NCBI RefSeq assembly: GCF_001806325.1 | Contig: NZ_CP017580.1 | Span: forward strand, 496,001-560,000 | Length of the DNA: 64,000 bases | Direction of reading: 5' to 3' | From: Curtobacterium sp. BH-2-1-1 | GTDB lineage: Bacteria; Actinomycetota; Actinomycetes; Actinomycetales; Microbacteriaceae | Part shown: piece by piece, positions 17,648 through 26,743 of the stretch | How the letters are laid out: each line of letters starts with the position of its first letter | Numbering within the stretch: the stretch's first letter is position 1 | Notes under the pieces: generated by a model | The model's database searches: none | Told to the model about the DNA's origin: nothing | Seen by the model: only the letters and a program-made list of their open reading frames with translations | Translations under genes and position numbers: made by a program

Positions 17648-18742
17648 GTGAACCCGGTCGCGCGTCTCCGCAGCTCCAGTCGCACGCCGTTCCTGCAGGT
17701 CGTCAAGACCGCGGTCGCGGTGGTCGCCGCCGTGCTGCTGTGCCGGGTGTTCATCGACGGCCCGTTCCCGACCTTCGCCGCGATCGCCGCGCTCCTCGTG
17801 GTGCAGCCGAGCATCAACCAGTCGTTCGTGAAAGGACTCGAGCGCAGTGCCGGGGTCGTCCTCGGCGTCGTGCTCGCCACCGGGTTCCACCTGCTGCTCG
17901 GCGACACCGTGTGGGTCGTCCTCCTCGTCATCGTGCTCGCGATCCTCATCGCGTGGGCACTGCGGCTCACCCCGACCTCGGCGACGCAGGTCGGCATCAG
18001 CGGCATGCTCGTGCTGACCGCGGGCGTCGTCACGCCGAACTACTCGGCCGACCGGATCCTCGAGACCGTCCTCGGGGCGATCGTCGCCCTGATCGTGAAC
18101 GCGCTCATCGTGCCGCCGGTGCTGCTCGGTCCGGCGCACCTCGCGGTCGCACGGCTCGCCCGGGACACCGCCGCCGCGTTCGAGCGGGTGGCGATCGGGC
18201 TCACCGAGGGGTGGGACCAGGACCGCTGGCACGAGGCGCTCCTGCAGGCCCGGGCGCTCCGGCAGCAGCACGCCCGCGCCGAGGCGTCGCTCACCGCGGC
18301 CCGGGAATCCCTCACGATGAACCCGCGCGGCGGCCGGCACCGGACCGTCCTCGACGAGGACATCGTCGTGGCCGAACACCTGCGTGTGCTCGTCACCCGG
18401 GTCACCGGCATGACCCGGGCGATCCAGGACAACACGGCACCCGACCTCCGGGCCGACCCCGTCGTCGGCAGCATCGCCACCGAGGTCGCCCGGATCGCGG
18501 CCGACGTCCGGGCGCTCAGTGCCCGGGTCGCCGCGAAGGAGGTGCCCGTGTCGACCGCCGCGTCCCCTCGGCCCCGGTGGTCGGTGCCGACGTCGCCGCA
18601 GCACGACGAGGACGTCGCGGAGCCTGCACTCACGGCGCCGCTCGAGGTGATCCGGCCGAACTCGCGGCACTGGATCCTGATCGGGGCGCTGCTCGAGGAC
18701 ATCCGGCGCGTGCGCGAGGAGCTGCTCGGCGAGGACGACTGA
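17648..18742 (+). CDS. FUSC-family membrane protein (aromatic acid exporter-like)
   Basis: A 364-residue membrane protein with about six helices in the first 170 residues, followed by a cytoplasmic helical domain (about 175-300) and a disordered C-terminal stretch. The motif GPFPTFAAIAALLVVQPS is characteristic of the FUSC/ArAE half-domain (fusaric acid resistance, aromatic carboxylate efflux). It is a half-length version compared with full double-domain exporters, so it likely works as an oligomer. Substrate is unknown. GTG 17648 is chosen for the -10 box spacing; GTG 17639 and 17630 are in frame upstream. Confidence 0.82.
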   Translation: MNPVARLRSSSRTPFLQVVKTAVAVVAAVLLCRVFIDGPFPTFAAIAALLVVQPSINQSFVKGLERSAGVVLGVVLATGFHLLLGDTVWVVLLVIVLAILIAWALRLTPTSATQVGISGMLVLTAGVVTPNYSADRILETVLGAIVALIVNALIVPPVLLGPAHLAVARLARDTAAAFERVAIGLTEGWDQDRWHEALLQARALRQQHARAEASLTAARESLTMNPRGGRHRTVLDEDIVVAEHLRVLVTRVTGMTRAIQDNTAPDLRADPVVGSIATEVARIAADVRALSARVAAKEVPVSTAASPRPRWSVPTSPQHDEDVAEPALTAPLEVIRPNSRHWILIGALLEDIRRVREELLGEDD

Positions 18743-18754
18743 CGCGGAACGTGG

Positions 18755-18778
18755 GCGTGCGCGTGCGCGTGCGCGTGC
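18755..18778. repeat. (GCGTGC)4 microsatellite
   Basis: Four tandem hexamers in the 103-bp gap between the convergent FUSC-like gene and the 102-residue protein gene. It may simply be slippage-prone GC-rich DNA; no hairpin of note surrounds it. Confidence 0.75.
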
Positions 18779-18845
18779 GCGCTCGTGGCGCGTCAGCGCG
18801 CGGCGGGCACCGCCTTGCTCACCGGCACGCGGCGGGCGTCGCGCG

Positions 18846-19154
18846 TCAGCGTGCGGCCGACGCTGCCTCGGCCGCGGAGTGCACGATGTCGTCCCAGATC
18901 GTCGCCGTCGGCACGGTCGAGTCGCTCGAGACGACCTCGACGCTCGCGAACCGGCTGATCTCGGCCACGACGGCATCGGCCCCCGCGGCACGAGCAGCGA
19001 CGCTCGCGATGTCCGGGACCGCCGCCCGGAGCTCGGCGACCACACGGTCGCGGCTGTCGTCCTCCATGTCGCCGAGCACGCCGATGCCCTTCCAAGCGGC
19101 GTCGAGCTCGGCACGCAGACGGACGAGGGCCGGGTGTTCCGGCATGTCGTTCAT
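18846..19154 (-). CDS. Small soluble protein of unknown function, 102 aa
   Basis: Predicted mainly helical, acidic, without signal peptide or membrane segment; no family recognised. ATG 19154 (MNDMPEH) has GGGGG with short spacing upstream; ATG 19145 is a close alternative. It is transcribed divergently from the two-component operon, sharing a 207-bp promoter region with it, so co-regulation by that response regulator is plausible but inferred. It contains no Cys and no obvious catalytic motif. Confidence 0.65.
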   Translation of the reverse strand: MNDMPEHPALVRLRAELDAAWKGIGVLGDMEDDSRDRVVAELRAAVPDIASVAARAAGADAVVAEISRFASVEVVSSDSTVPTATIWDDIVHSAAEAASAAR

Positions 19155-19290
19155 GGTGCCCCCACTGCGGATGTGACGTCGGGTACGCCGCTTCCGGTGC
19201 GCGAGCATAGCAACGAAGCAAGCAGTCCTCACGTCCCACGAACGGGGGACAGACCGTTCTACCTGTCCGACCGCCGTGACTGTGACGAGA

Positions 19291-19305
19291 TTCAGCGAGT
19301 TCAGC
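19291..19305 (+). promoter_or_regulatory. Direct repeat TTCAGC-n3-TTCAGC upstream of the response regulator
   Basis: Two TTCAGC half-sites (19291-19296, 19300-19305) 9 bp apart lie 57 bp before the response regulator start. OmpR-type regulators bind direct repeats, usually at 10-11 bp, so this is only a weak candidate for an autoregulatory site. Confidence 0.25.
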
Positions 19306-19361
19306 CGTGGGATCTCCCGCATGTACAGGTTCGATGCCACGATGGGGTCGAGGAGGTCGCT

Positions 19362-20039
19362 ATGCGCCTGTTGGTGGTCGAGGACGATGACGAGATGCGC
19401 GCGCTCATGGAACGTGGGCTCGCGGCAGAGGGGTACCGCGTCACCGCGGTCGAGAACGGGGTCGAGGCGCTGATCGCGCTCGGCGACCAGGCGTTCGACC
19501 TGGCCGTCGTGGACGTCATGATGCCCGGCATGTCCGGCTTCGAGCTCGCCCGCCGCATCCGCGAGCGCGAGGACCCGGTCCGGATCCTCCTCGTGACCGC
19601 GCGGGACGCCGTGGACGACCGGGTGTTCGGCCTCGACGCCGGCGCCGACGACTACCTCACGAAGCCGTTCGCCTTCGCCGAGCTCACCGCGCGCCTCCGC
19701 GCCCTCGGCCGTCGCGAGTCCGCCGGCGCCCCGCGCACCATCGAGGTGGGCGACGTCGCGATCGACTCCGAGGCCCGTCGCATCCTGATCAAGGGGCAGC
19801 GGGTGGCCGTGAGCCCCACCGAGTTCGCGCTCCTCCGGCTGCTCGCACGGTCGGTGGGCACCGTGGTCGACCGCCCGAAGATCCTCGAAGAGGTCTGGGA
19901 CGGCTCGCAGCACGTCGACCCGAACGTCGTCGAGCAGTACATCTCGTACCTCCGCAAGAAGCTGACCTCGCACGAGGCGACGGTCGCGATCTCCACCGTG
20001 CGCGGCCGCGGCTACCGGCTCGATCTGCTCGGAGCGTGA
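19362..20039 (+). CDS. OmpR-family response regulator
   Basis: A 225-residue DNA-binding response regulator. The receiver domain (1-118) has the acidic pocket near ED (7-10), the phosphoacceptor Asp51 in VVDVMMPGMSG and Lys101 in LTKPF. The winged-helix domain (about 128-222) ends with the VRGRGYRL motif of the OmpR/PhoB family. ATG 19362 has AGGAGG at 19351-19356. The stop overlaps the kinase GTG, so stoichiometric coupled expression is expected. The controlled genes are unknown; the divergent 102-residue protein gene is a candidate. Confidence 0.95.
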   Translation: MRLLVVEDDDEMRALMERGLAAEGYRVTAVENGVEALIALGDQAFDLAVVDVMMPGMSGFELARRIREREDPVRILLVTARDAVDDRVFGLDAGADDYLTKPFAFAELTARLRALGRRESAGAPRTIEVGDVAIDSEARRILIKGQRVAVSPTEFALLRLLARSVGTVVDRPKILEEVWDGSQHVDPNVVEQYISYLRKKLTSHEATVAISTVRGRGYRLDLLGA

Positions 20040-21520
20040 CCGGTTCCGGGCGTGGCCTGATCCGTCCGCTGCGGAACCTGTCGCTCCGCGCTCGGATCAC
20101 CATCGGGTCCACGGCGATCGCGGCGGTGGTCATCGTGCTGCTCGTGCTCGTCATGCGGTTCCAGGTGGTCAGCGTCGTCGCGAGTGCCACGCGCACCCTG
20201 CTCGACGCGGACGCCGACCCGTACGTGGCCACGCTCGAGGTCGACAGCGATCCCGACCTGTCCCCGCCGGGCAACGCGCAGCTCGTGGCCGTGGTCTCGC
20301 CGTCCGGTGACATCGCCCTGTCGACCATGCCGCCTCGCGTCGAGCGCGCGCTCGGCAGCCTCACCGAGACGAAGGCCGGGACGTCCCTCATCCGGGTCGC
20401 CGGCTCGGAGTACCGCGTCGTCGTCGAGCACCCCGTCAACCAGGCGGGTCGGTGGACGGTCGTGGCGGCCCGCAACTCGCAGGCCGAGGCGATCGTCGTC
20501 GACGACCTGACCTCGACGCTGTCGCTCACCGGACTCGCGATCCTGGTCGCGTTCGGCGTCGCCTCGTGGGTGCTCGCGACCGCCGCCCTGCGCCCGGTGA
20601 ACCGGATGCGCCGCGAGGCCGAGCGCCTCTCCGTCGCCCCCGAGCGCGCCGAGCTGCCGGTCGGTCCGGCCCAGGACGAACTCGCGTCGCTGGCGACGAC
20701 CCTCAACGCCTTCCTCGCCCGCACACGCCAGGCCACCGAACGCGAGCGCCAGATGGTCTCGGACGCGAGCCACGAACTCCGCACACCCCTCGCGATCCTG
20801 ACGACCCAGCTCGACCTGGCGTCCCTCGACGGGGACGACGCGGCCGCCCTCGCCGCCCACATCGAACGCGCGAAGCTCAGTGTCGCGCGGCTGTCCCGCC
20901 TGGCGAACGACCTGCTCGCGCTGTCGCGCATCGAGGAGTCCGAGCGCCGCGAACAGGACGGCGCCGAGCAGCAGCCCACGGGCTGGTCGGACCTCGGCGA
21001 CGAGGTCATGAGTGCCGTCGACCGCGTCCGGCTCATCGCGTCCGCCAAGGACATCACCGTCGACTTCGACCTGGAGTCCCCGGTCGCCGTCGGGGGTTCC
21101 GGCCCGGGCATCGGCGGCGGCACCGTGGAACCGCGGTACCGACTCGACACCGGTGGCATGGCGCAGCTCGTCACGAACATCGCCGGCAACGCGGTCTCGG
21201 CACTCCCCCGCGGCGGCGGCGTCTTCGTCTCGTGGCGCAGTGCCGGCGGCGAGGGGATCCTGCAGATCACGGACGACGGCCCCGGCGTGCCGGAATCGTT
21301 CATCCCCGTCGCCTTCGACCGGTTCACCCGCCCCGACGAGGCCCGGAAGTCCCGCCCGAACCCCGACCCCGCGACCGGCACGATCCCCCTGCCGGGTGGT
21401 TCCGGACTCGGGCTCGCGATCGTGCGGGCCGTGGCGGAGCGTGCGGGCGGGACGGCGTCGCTCCGGAACGTGCGGTCCGGCGGGCTCGAGGTCACGATCC
21501 GCATCCCCGAGGTGCAGTAG
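20036..21520 (+). CDS. Sensor histidine kinase
   Basis: A 494-residue membrane kinase, partner of the preceding response regulator. It has one helix at about 24-42, an extracytoplasmic sensor of about 115 residues, a second helix at about 162-184, a HAMP region, then the phosphoacceptor His246 in SDASHELRTPLAIL. ATP-binding N, G1 and G2 boxes are NIAGNAV, DDGPGVP and GSGLGLAIV. The G1-G2 stretch includes a loop with RKSRPNPDP. Signal unknown. GTG 20036 overlaps the regulator stop as GTGA. It ends 8 nt from the convergent dnaE2 stop. Confidence 0.94.
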   Translation: MTGSGRGLIRPLRNLSLRARITIGSTAIAAVVIVLLVLVMRFQVVSVVASATRTLLDADADPYVATLEVDSDPDLSPPGNAQLVAVVSPSGDIALSTMPPRVERALGSLTETKAGTSLIRVAGSEYRVVVEHPVNQAGRWTVVAARNSQAEAIVVDDLTSTLSLTGLAILVAFGVASWVLATAALRPVNRMRREAERLSVAPERAELPVGPAQDELASLATTLNAFLARTRQATERERQMVSDASHELRTPLAILTTQLDLASLDGDDAAALAAHIERAKLSVARLSRLANDLLALSRIEESERREQDGAEQQPTGWSDLGDEVMSAVDRVRLIASAKDITVDFDLESPVAVGGSGPGIGGGTVEPRYRLDTGGMAQLVTNIAGNAVSALPRGGGVFVSWRSAGGEGILQITDDGPGVPESFIPVAFDRFTRPDEARKSRPNPDPATGTIPLPGGSGLGLAIVRAVAERAGGTASLRNVRSGGLEVTIRIPEVQ

Positions 21521-21528
21521 CCGGTCGG

Positions 21529-24500
21529 TCACTGGAAATCCCTCGACCGGGTGCGGACCGACAGGGACAGGTGTTCGATCCGGTCGGCCACCAGGTTCAC
21601 GACCCCGTCCGGCGACCGCTCGAGGATCCCCCGCACGATCACGGCCGGCGCCTCGCGCGCGACCCGTCGGTACCGCCCCCACACCCCGACGCTGCAGATC
21701 ACGTTCACCAACCCGGTCTCGTCCTCGACGTTCATGAACGTGATGCCGGACGCCGTCGCCGGACGCTGCCGGTGCGTCACGATCCCTCCGACCTCGACCC
21801 GCCGTCCGGTCTCGGCCGTCGCGGTGTCCTGGACGCTGAGCACCCCGCGGGCCACGAGGCCGTCACGGACGTACCGCACGGGATGGTCGTCCGTCGTCAT
21901 CCCCGTCGACCACATGTCCGCGATGAGGACGTCACCGCTGGTCATCTGCCCGAACAGCGGCGGCTGCACCGTCACCTGGGTGTCGGGCAGCTGGTCGGGA
22001 CGCTCGGCCGCGGCCTGTGCTGCCGACCACATCCCACCGCGCCGGTCGACCCCGATCGACGCGAAGGCGTCGGCGGCGGCGAGCGCCTCGAGCTGCGCCG
22101 TGGTCAGCCCGACACGGCGAGCGAGGTCGGACATGTCGGTGAAGGGACCGTGGGCATCCCGCTCGGCGACGATCTTCTCGGCGCTCTTCCGGCCGAGCGA
22201 GGAGACCTCGGCCAATCCGAGGCGGACCGCGAAGGCGCCGTCCCGCCGGTGCCGCGCCGTGTCGTCGGGCGTGGCCTTGTCGAACGGCAGCACCGGGGGT
22301 TGTTCCTCGGCCAGGCAGTCGTCGTGACCCGTCGCGTGGACGTGCGCCGCGCCTCCTGGACCACCGTCGGCGTCGTCGTCGGCGGCGTCGTCGTGCAGCG
22401 GCTCCAACGTGGCGTCCACGCCGGAGCGCAGGATGTCCGGTCGCAGGACGGTGACCCCGTGCCGTCGGGCGTCGGCCACCAGGGTCTGGGGTGAGTAGAA
22501 CCCCATCGGCTGCGCACGGAGCAGCGCCGCGAGGAAGGCGCCGGGGTAGTGCAGCCGCATCCACGCGCTCGCGTAGACGATGAGCGCGAAGCTGATGGAG
22601 TGGCTCTCCGCGAAGCCGAAGTTCGCGAACGCCTGGATCTTGGCGTAGATGGCGTCGGCGTCCTCGCCGTGGATGTCGTTCGCGGCCATCCCGGCGTAGA
22701 GCTTCTCGCGGAGCCGGTCGATCTTCTCGTGCCCGCGCTTCGACCCCATCGCACGCCGGAGCAGGTCGGCGTCGTCCCCCGAGCACCCGCCCACCGCGAT
22801 CGCCATCTGCATCAGTTGTTCCTGGAAGAGCGGGACGCCGAGGGTCCGCTCGAGCACGGGTTCGAGCGACGGGTGGATGTACGTGATCGGCTCTTCGCCC
22901 GTGCGCCGCCGGATGTACGGGTGGACCGCGCCGCCCTGGATCGGCCCGGGGCGCACCAGGGCGACCTCGATCACGAGGTCGTAGAAGCGCCGCGGCAGCA
23001 GTCGGGGCAGCGTCCCCATCTGCGCTCGGGACTCCACTTGGAACACCCCGATGGTGTCCGCGCGGCACAGCTGGTCGTAGACGCCCTGTTCCTCCTTCGG
23101 GATGGAGTGCATGTCCCACCGCTCCCCGCAGTGCTCGTCGGCGAGGTCGAACGAGTACTGCAGCGCGGCGAGCATGCCGAGCCCGAGCATGTCGAACTTC
23201 ACGAGGCCCATGTAGGCGCAGTCGTCCTTGTCCCACTGCAGCACCGTCCGGCCGTCCATGCGGGCGTGCTCGATCGGTACGACCTCGCCCACGGGCCGGT
23301 CGGTGAGGACCATGCCGCCGGAGTGGATGCCGAGGTGCCGGGGGAACCCGAGCACCTGCTGCGCCATGTCGACCACGGTGTCCGGGATGTCGTGGTCTTG
23401 GCTCTCGGTCACCGAGCCCCAGCGTTCGACCTGCTTCGACCAGGCGTCCTGCTGCCCGGGGCTGTGGCCGAGCGCCTTCGCCATGTCCCGCACGGCGCCC
23501 TTCGGCCGGTAGGTGATGACGTTCGCGACCTGTGCGGCGTTGAACCGGCCGTACTTCTCGTAGACGTACTGGATGACCTCTTCACGTCGGTCGGAGTCGA
23601 AGTCGACGTCGATGTCGGGTTCCTCGTCGCGCATGGCCGACAGGAAGCGTTCGAACGGCAGCCCGTAGCGGATCGAGTCGACCGCGGTGATCTCGAGCAG
23701 GTAGCAGACCGCCGAGTTCGCCGCCGAGCCGCGGCCCTGGCAGAGGATGCCGCGCTCCCGGGCGTACTGCACCATGTCCCGCACGATGAGGAAGTAGCCG
23801 GGGAAGTCCTTGTCCTCGATCACCGACAGCTCGCGTTCGATGCGCTCGCGCTTCTGCGGGTCGACACCGTCGGCGCTGCCGGGGTAGAACCGGCGGGCGC
23901 CGCGCCAGGTGAGTTCCCGCAGCCAGGACATCGTGGTGTGCCCGTCGGGGACGTCGATGTCGGGCAACCCGGGCTTGACCGTCTTCAGCCGGAACCCGAG
24001 CTCGTCGGCGAGTTCGACGCTGTGCTCGATCGCCCCGGGGTAGCGGGCGAACCGCCGGGTCATCTCGGCCCCCGAGCGGAGGTGGGCCGTCGGTGCGGCC
24101 GGCAGCCAGCCGTCGATCTCGTCGAGACTGCGGCGGGCCCGGACCGCGGCGAGCGCCGTCGCCACCGGGAAGCGGTCCGGGGTGGCGTAGTGCACGTTGC
24201 CCGTGGCCACCGTGGGCAGCGCGTGCTTCGCGGCGAGGGCGGCCAGGGCGTCGTTCCGCGCGGTGTCCATCGGGTCGCCGTGGTCGGTGAGCTCGACGAC
24301 GACCCCCGCCGTGCCGAACCGGTCGAGCAGGGCGCGCAGGGCGTCCTCGGCCGCGGACTCGCCCCCGCGCTCGAGCGCCTGCCGGACGGCCCCCTTGCGG
24401 CACCCGGTCAGGACGCGCCAGTGCCCGTCCGATCGTGCTGCGAGGTCGTCGAGGTCGTACCGGGGTCGTCCCTTCTCGGCGCCGGCGGCCAGGTGCGCCC

Positions 24501-24993
24501 GGGTGACGGCACCGGCGAGCCGGTGGTACCCGTCCTGCCCGTCCGCCAGCAGGAGCAGGTGCGTGCCCTCGGGGTCGGGTACGCCGTTCTGCGGTTCGGT
24601 CAGCCCGAGGGACAGCTCGGTGCCGTACACCGTGGCGACGGTCGGGTAGGCCTCGGCCACCTCGGCCATGCGCGCGGCACCGTAGAAACCGTCGTGGTCG
24701 GTGAGGGCGAGCCCGTGCAGGTGCAACCGAGCGGCCTCTTCGAAGAGCTGTTCCGGGCCGCTCGCGCCGTCGAGGAAGCTGAACGTCGAGTGCGCGTGCA
24801 GCTCGGCGTACGGCACGACCGGCACGTTCGTGTCGTCGGCCACCGGCGGGGTCGTCGGCGCGTAGGGCTCGCGCTTGCGGGACCACGCGGGGCTGTCCCC
24901 GCCGTCGCCGTCGTGCGTGCTGCCGGGGCTCCGCTTGTCGGACAGCGCACGTTCGAACTGGGACCACGGGATCGGCGGGTTGCTGTACCCCAT
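21529..24993 (-). CDS. dnaE2: Error-prone DNA polymerase DnaE2
   Basis: A 1154-residue C-family polymerase, the catalytic subunit of the ImuA-ImuB-DnaE2 translesion mutasome. The PHP domain opens with HAHSTFSFLDGA; the palm carries the catalytic aspartates in PDIDVDFDSD; helix-hairpin-helix and an OB fold (VEVGGIVTHRQR...) lie near the C-terminus. Expression is expected to be SOS-induced through the LexA boxes upstream of imuA. ATG 24993 has GGGGGAA upstream. Residues around 880 contain a low-complexity Asp/Gly insert with an exact copy of the dispersed 15-mer. The gene begins 22 nt after imuB. Confidence 0.95.
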   Translation of the reverse strand: MGYSNPPIPWSQFERALSDKRSPGSTHDGDGGDSPAWSRKREPYAPTTPPVADDTNVPVVPYAELHAHSTFSFLDGASGPEQLFEEAARLHLHGLALTDHDGFYGAARMAEVAEAYPTVATVYGTELSLGLTEPQNGVPDPEGTHLLLLADGQDGYHRLAGAVTRAHLAAGAEKGRPRYDLDDLAARSDGHWRVLTGCRKGAVRQALERGGESAAEDALRALLDRFGTAGVVVELTDHGDPMDTARNDALAALAAKHALPTVATGNVHYATPDRFPVATALAAVRARRSLDEIDGWLPAAPTAHLRSGAEMTRRFARYPGAIEHSVELADELGFRLKTVKPGLPDIDVPDGHTTMSWLRELTWRGARRFYPGSADGVDPQKRERIERELSVIEDKDFPGYFLIVRDMVQYARERGILCQGRGSAANSAVCYLLEITAVDSIRYGLPFERFLSAMRDEEPDIDVDFDSDRREEVIQYVYEKYGRFNAAQVANVITYRPKGAVRDMAKALGHSPGQQDAWSKQVERWGSVTESQDHDIPDTVVDMAQQVLGFPRHLGIHSGGMVLTDRPVGEVVPIEHARMDGRTVLQWDKDDCAYMGLVKFDMLGLGMLAALQYSFDLADEHCGERWDMHSIPKEEQGVYDQLCRADTIGVFQVESRAQMGTLPRLLPRRFYDLVIEVALVRPGPIQGGAVHPYIRRRTGEEPITYIHPSLEPVLERTLGVPLFQEQLMQMAIAVGGCSGDDADLLRRAMGSKRGHEKIDRLREKLYAGMAANDIHGEDADAIYAKIQAFANFGFAESHSISFALIVYASAWMRLHYPGAFLAALLRAQPMGFYSPQTLVADARRHGVTVLRPDILRSGVDATLEPLHDDAADDDADGGPGGAAHVHATGHDDCLAEEQPPVLPFDKATPDDTARHRRDGAFAVRLGLAEVSSLGRKSAEKIVAERDAHGPFTDMSDLARRVGLTTAQLEALAAADAFASIGVDRRGGMWSAAQAAAERPDQLPDTQVTVQPPLFGQMTSGDVLIADMWSTGMTTDDHPVRYVRDGLVARGVLSVQDTATAETGRRVEVGGIVTHRQRPATASGITFMNVEDETGLVNVICSVGVWGRYRRVAREAPAVIVRGILERSPDGVVNLVADRIEHLSLSVRTRSRDFQ
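22347..22361 (-). repeat. Dispersed 15-mer, exact copy inside dnaE2
   Basis: Exact copy, sense to the gene, translated as Gly-Pro-Gly-Gly-Ala in an Asp/Gly-rich insert of DnaE2 that is probably a surface loop. Confidence 0.85.
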
Positions 24994-25015
24994 CAGTGTT
25001 CCCCCGTCCGGGCGG

Positions 25016-26743
25016 TCACGTCGCCACCGCCTCGGCCCACCACCGGTGGTCGGCGAGCACGAGGTACCACGCACGTCCGTCGGCGTCGACGAGCTGCAAC
25101 CGGTGGAGTCGGCGTCCGCCGGCCTCCCACCAGCGCACGACGAGCGGCCACGGTCCGGCCCACGCGGTCACGGCGTCGAACCGGCCACCACGCTCCCCCT
25201 CGGCACGGAACCGTTCCGGGACCCCGGTGAGGACGCCGCGGTCGTCGACGTCGACGGTGCCGCCGTCGCCGGTGACGACGTCCACCGGGCGCGGACGGTC
25301 GAGCACGGTCGCCGGCGGCGGACCGGGAAGCTTGCCGGGCCACGGGCGGTCGCGGACGGTCGCCAGCGCACGCTCGCCACCGGCGGGAGCGTCGCCCCAC
25401 GGCACGAGCACCACGCGTTCGGCCAGGGTGCGCCCGCCGCCGATCCGTGGCGTGACCACCCCGTCGTGCCCGACCAGTCCCTGCACGCGGGCGAGACCGT
25501 GGTGCACGCGTTCGTCCGGTCCGGTCCCCCAGAGCCCGCGTTCGTGGTTCGCCATGTCGTCGACCGCGACGGGCTCGAGCACCACCTGGACGACCGGCGC
25601 CTCGAGCCCGGTCGGGTCCACCCCGCCGGCGAGCTGCCAGCGCACCCGGTCCACCACGTCGGCGGCGTCGAACCACCGCGGGTGCACCCACGTGCGCTCG
25701 AGCAGGATGTCCCGCTCGTCGACGATGCCGACCCGGATCGTGGTGGCGACGAGTCCAGCTGCCCGGAGGCGTGCGGCGAAGTCGTCGGCGGAGCGACGGA
25801 ACGCGAACGCGATCTGGTCGGCGCGGTCGAGCGGAGGTTCGAACGACGCCTCGACCCGGAGTTCGGGCGGGACCGCGCGCGCCGCGACCTCTCGCGGGTC
25901 ACGACCGCCGGCGAGCCGGTGCAGGAACGCCCCGGCGAGTCCGAACCGGTCGCGCACCTGTTCGTCGGCCAGCGCGGCGAACTCGCCGAGGGTCTGGATG
26001 CCGAGGCGCCCGAGCAGCATCGCGAGGTCGGCGTCGCCGAGCACGCCGAGCGGCAGCCCGGCCAGGAACGGCGCCGAGCCGTCGACGGGCACGATCCGCA
26101 CCCGCTCCCCCGGACGTGCCGGGCGAGCCCGTGCGGCCTGTTCGGCGGCGAACGGGGTGTCCGCGACGCCGGCGCGCACCCCGGGAGCGCCGTGGTCGGC
26201 AGCGATGCCGGCGAGGGTCGCCGCGGCGGCTCGTTCTCCGCCGTAGTACCGGGCCGGCCCGCGGGACCGCAGCGCGAGGGTGCCCGGGCGGAGGACCTCG
26301 ACACCGGGGACCGCCGCCTCGACCGCGCGGATGACCGGTTCGAACGCCCGGTGGTCGAGCGCGTCGTCGTAGGGCTGGACGACGAGCTCGGGGCAGCGCG
26401 CCTGTGCCTCGCGCACGCGGAGCCCCCGGACCACGCCGTGCTGCCGGGCACTGGCGGAACTGGCGTACACCTGGCCCTTCACCACGAGGGCGAACGGGTG
26501 GTCCGGCGGCGACCCGGCAGCGCGAGCGGCCGCGATCACCGGCCAGTCCGGGCACCACAGCACGATCGTCCGGGTCGGCGGGGGCTCGGGCAGCGCCCCA
26601 CCGCGGGCGAGTGCGTCGGCTCGGATCGACCGCGCATCGGGCACGCCCGCCGCACCCGCGCCGGCCCCGGGCCCGCGTCCGGCGAGGGCACCGGTGACCC
26701 GGGACCCGGTCGTCCGGGTCCGGCCGCCGCCACGGGGGCTCAC
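25016..26743 (-). CDS. imuB: ImuB, catalytically inactive Y-family polymerase-like protein
   Basis: A 575-residue Y-family homologue that bridges DnaE2, ImuA and the beta clamp in SOS mutagenesis. The polymerase active-site acids are missing: the usual first-Asp region reads VLWCPDWPVIAAA and the second acidic motif is replaced by RPGTLALRSRGPARYYGGE, as in known ImuB proteins. A C-terminal region of about 150 residues follows the little-finger domain. GTG 26743 overlaps the imuA stop as GTGA, fixing the start. A disordered Arg/Gly-rich N-terminal extension of about 50 residues precedes the polymerase fold. Confidence 0.92.
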   Translation of the reverse strand: MSPRGGGRTRTTGSRVTGALAGRGPGAGAGAAGVPDARSIRADALARGGALPEPPPTRTIVLWCPDWPVIAAARAAGSPPDHPFALVVKGQVYASSASARQHGVVRGLRVREAQARCPELVVQPYDDALDHRAFEPVIRAVEAAVPGVEVLRPGTLALRSRGPARYYGGERAAAATLAGIAADHGAPGVRAGVADTPFAAEQAARARPARPGERVRIVPVDGSAPFLAGLPLGVLGDADLAMLLGRLGIQTLGEFAALADEQVRDRFGLAGAFLHRLAGGRDPREVAARAVPPELRVEASFEPPLDRADQIAFAFRRSADDFAARLRAAGLVATTIRVGIVDERDILLERTWVHPRWFDAADVVDRVRWQLAGGVDPTGLEAPVVQVVLEPVAVDDMANHERGLWGTGPDERVHHGLARVQGLVGHDGVVTPRIGGGRTLAERVVLVPWGDAPAGGERALATVRDRPWPGKLPGPPPATVLDRPRPVDVVTGDGGTVDVDDRGVLTGVPERFRAEGERGGRFDAVTAWAGPWPLVVRWWEAGGRRLHRLQLVDADGRAWYLVLADHRWWAEAVAT

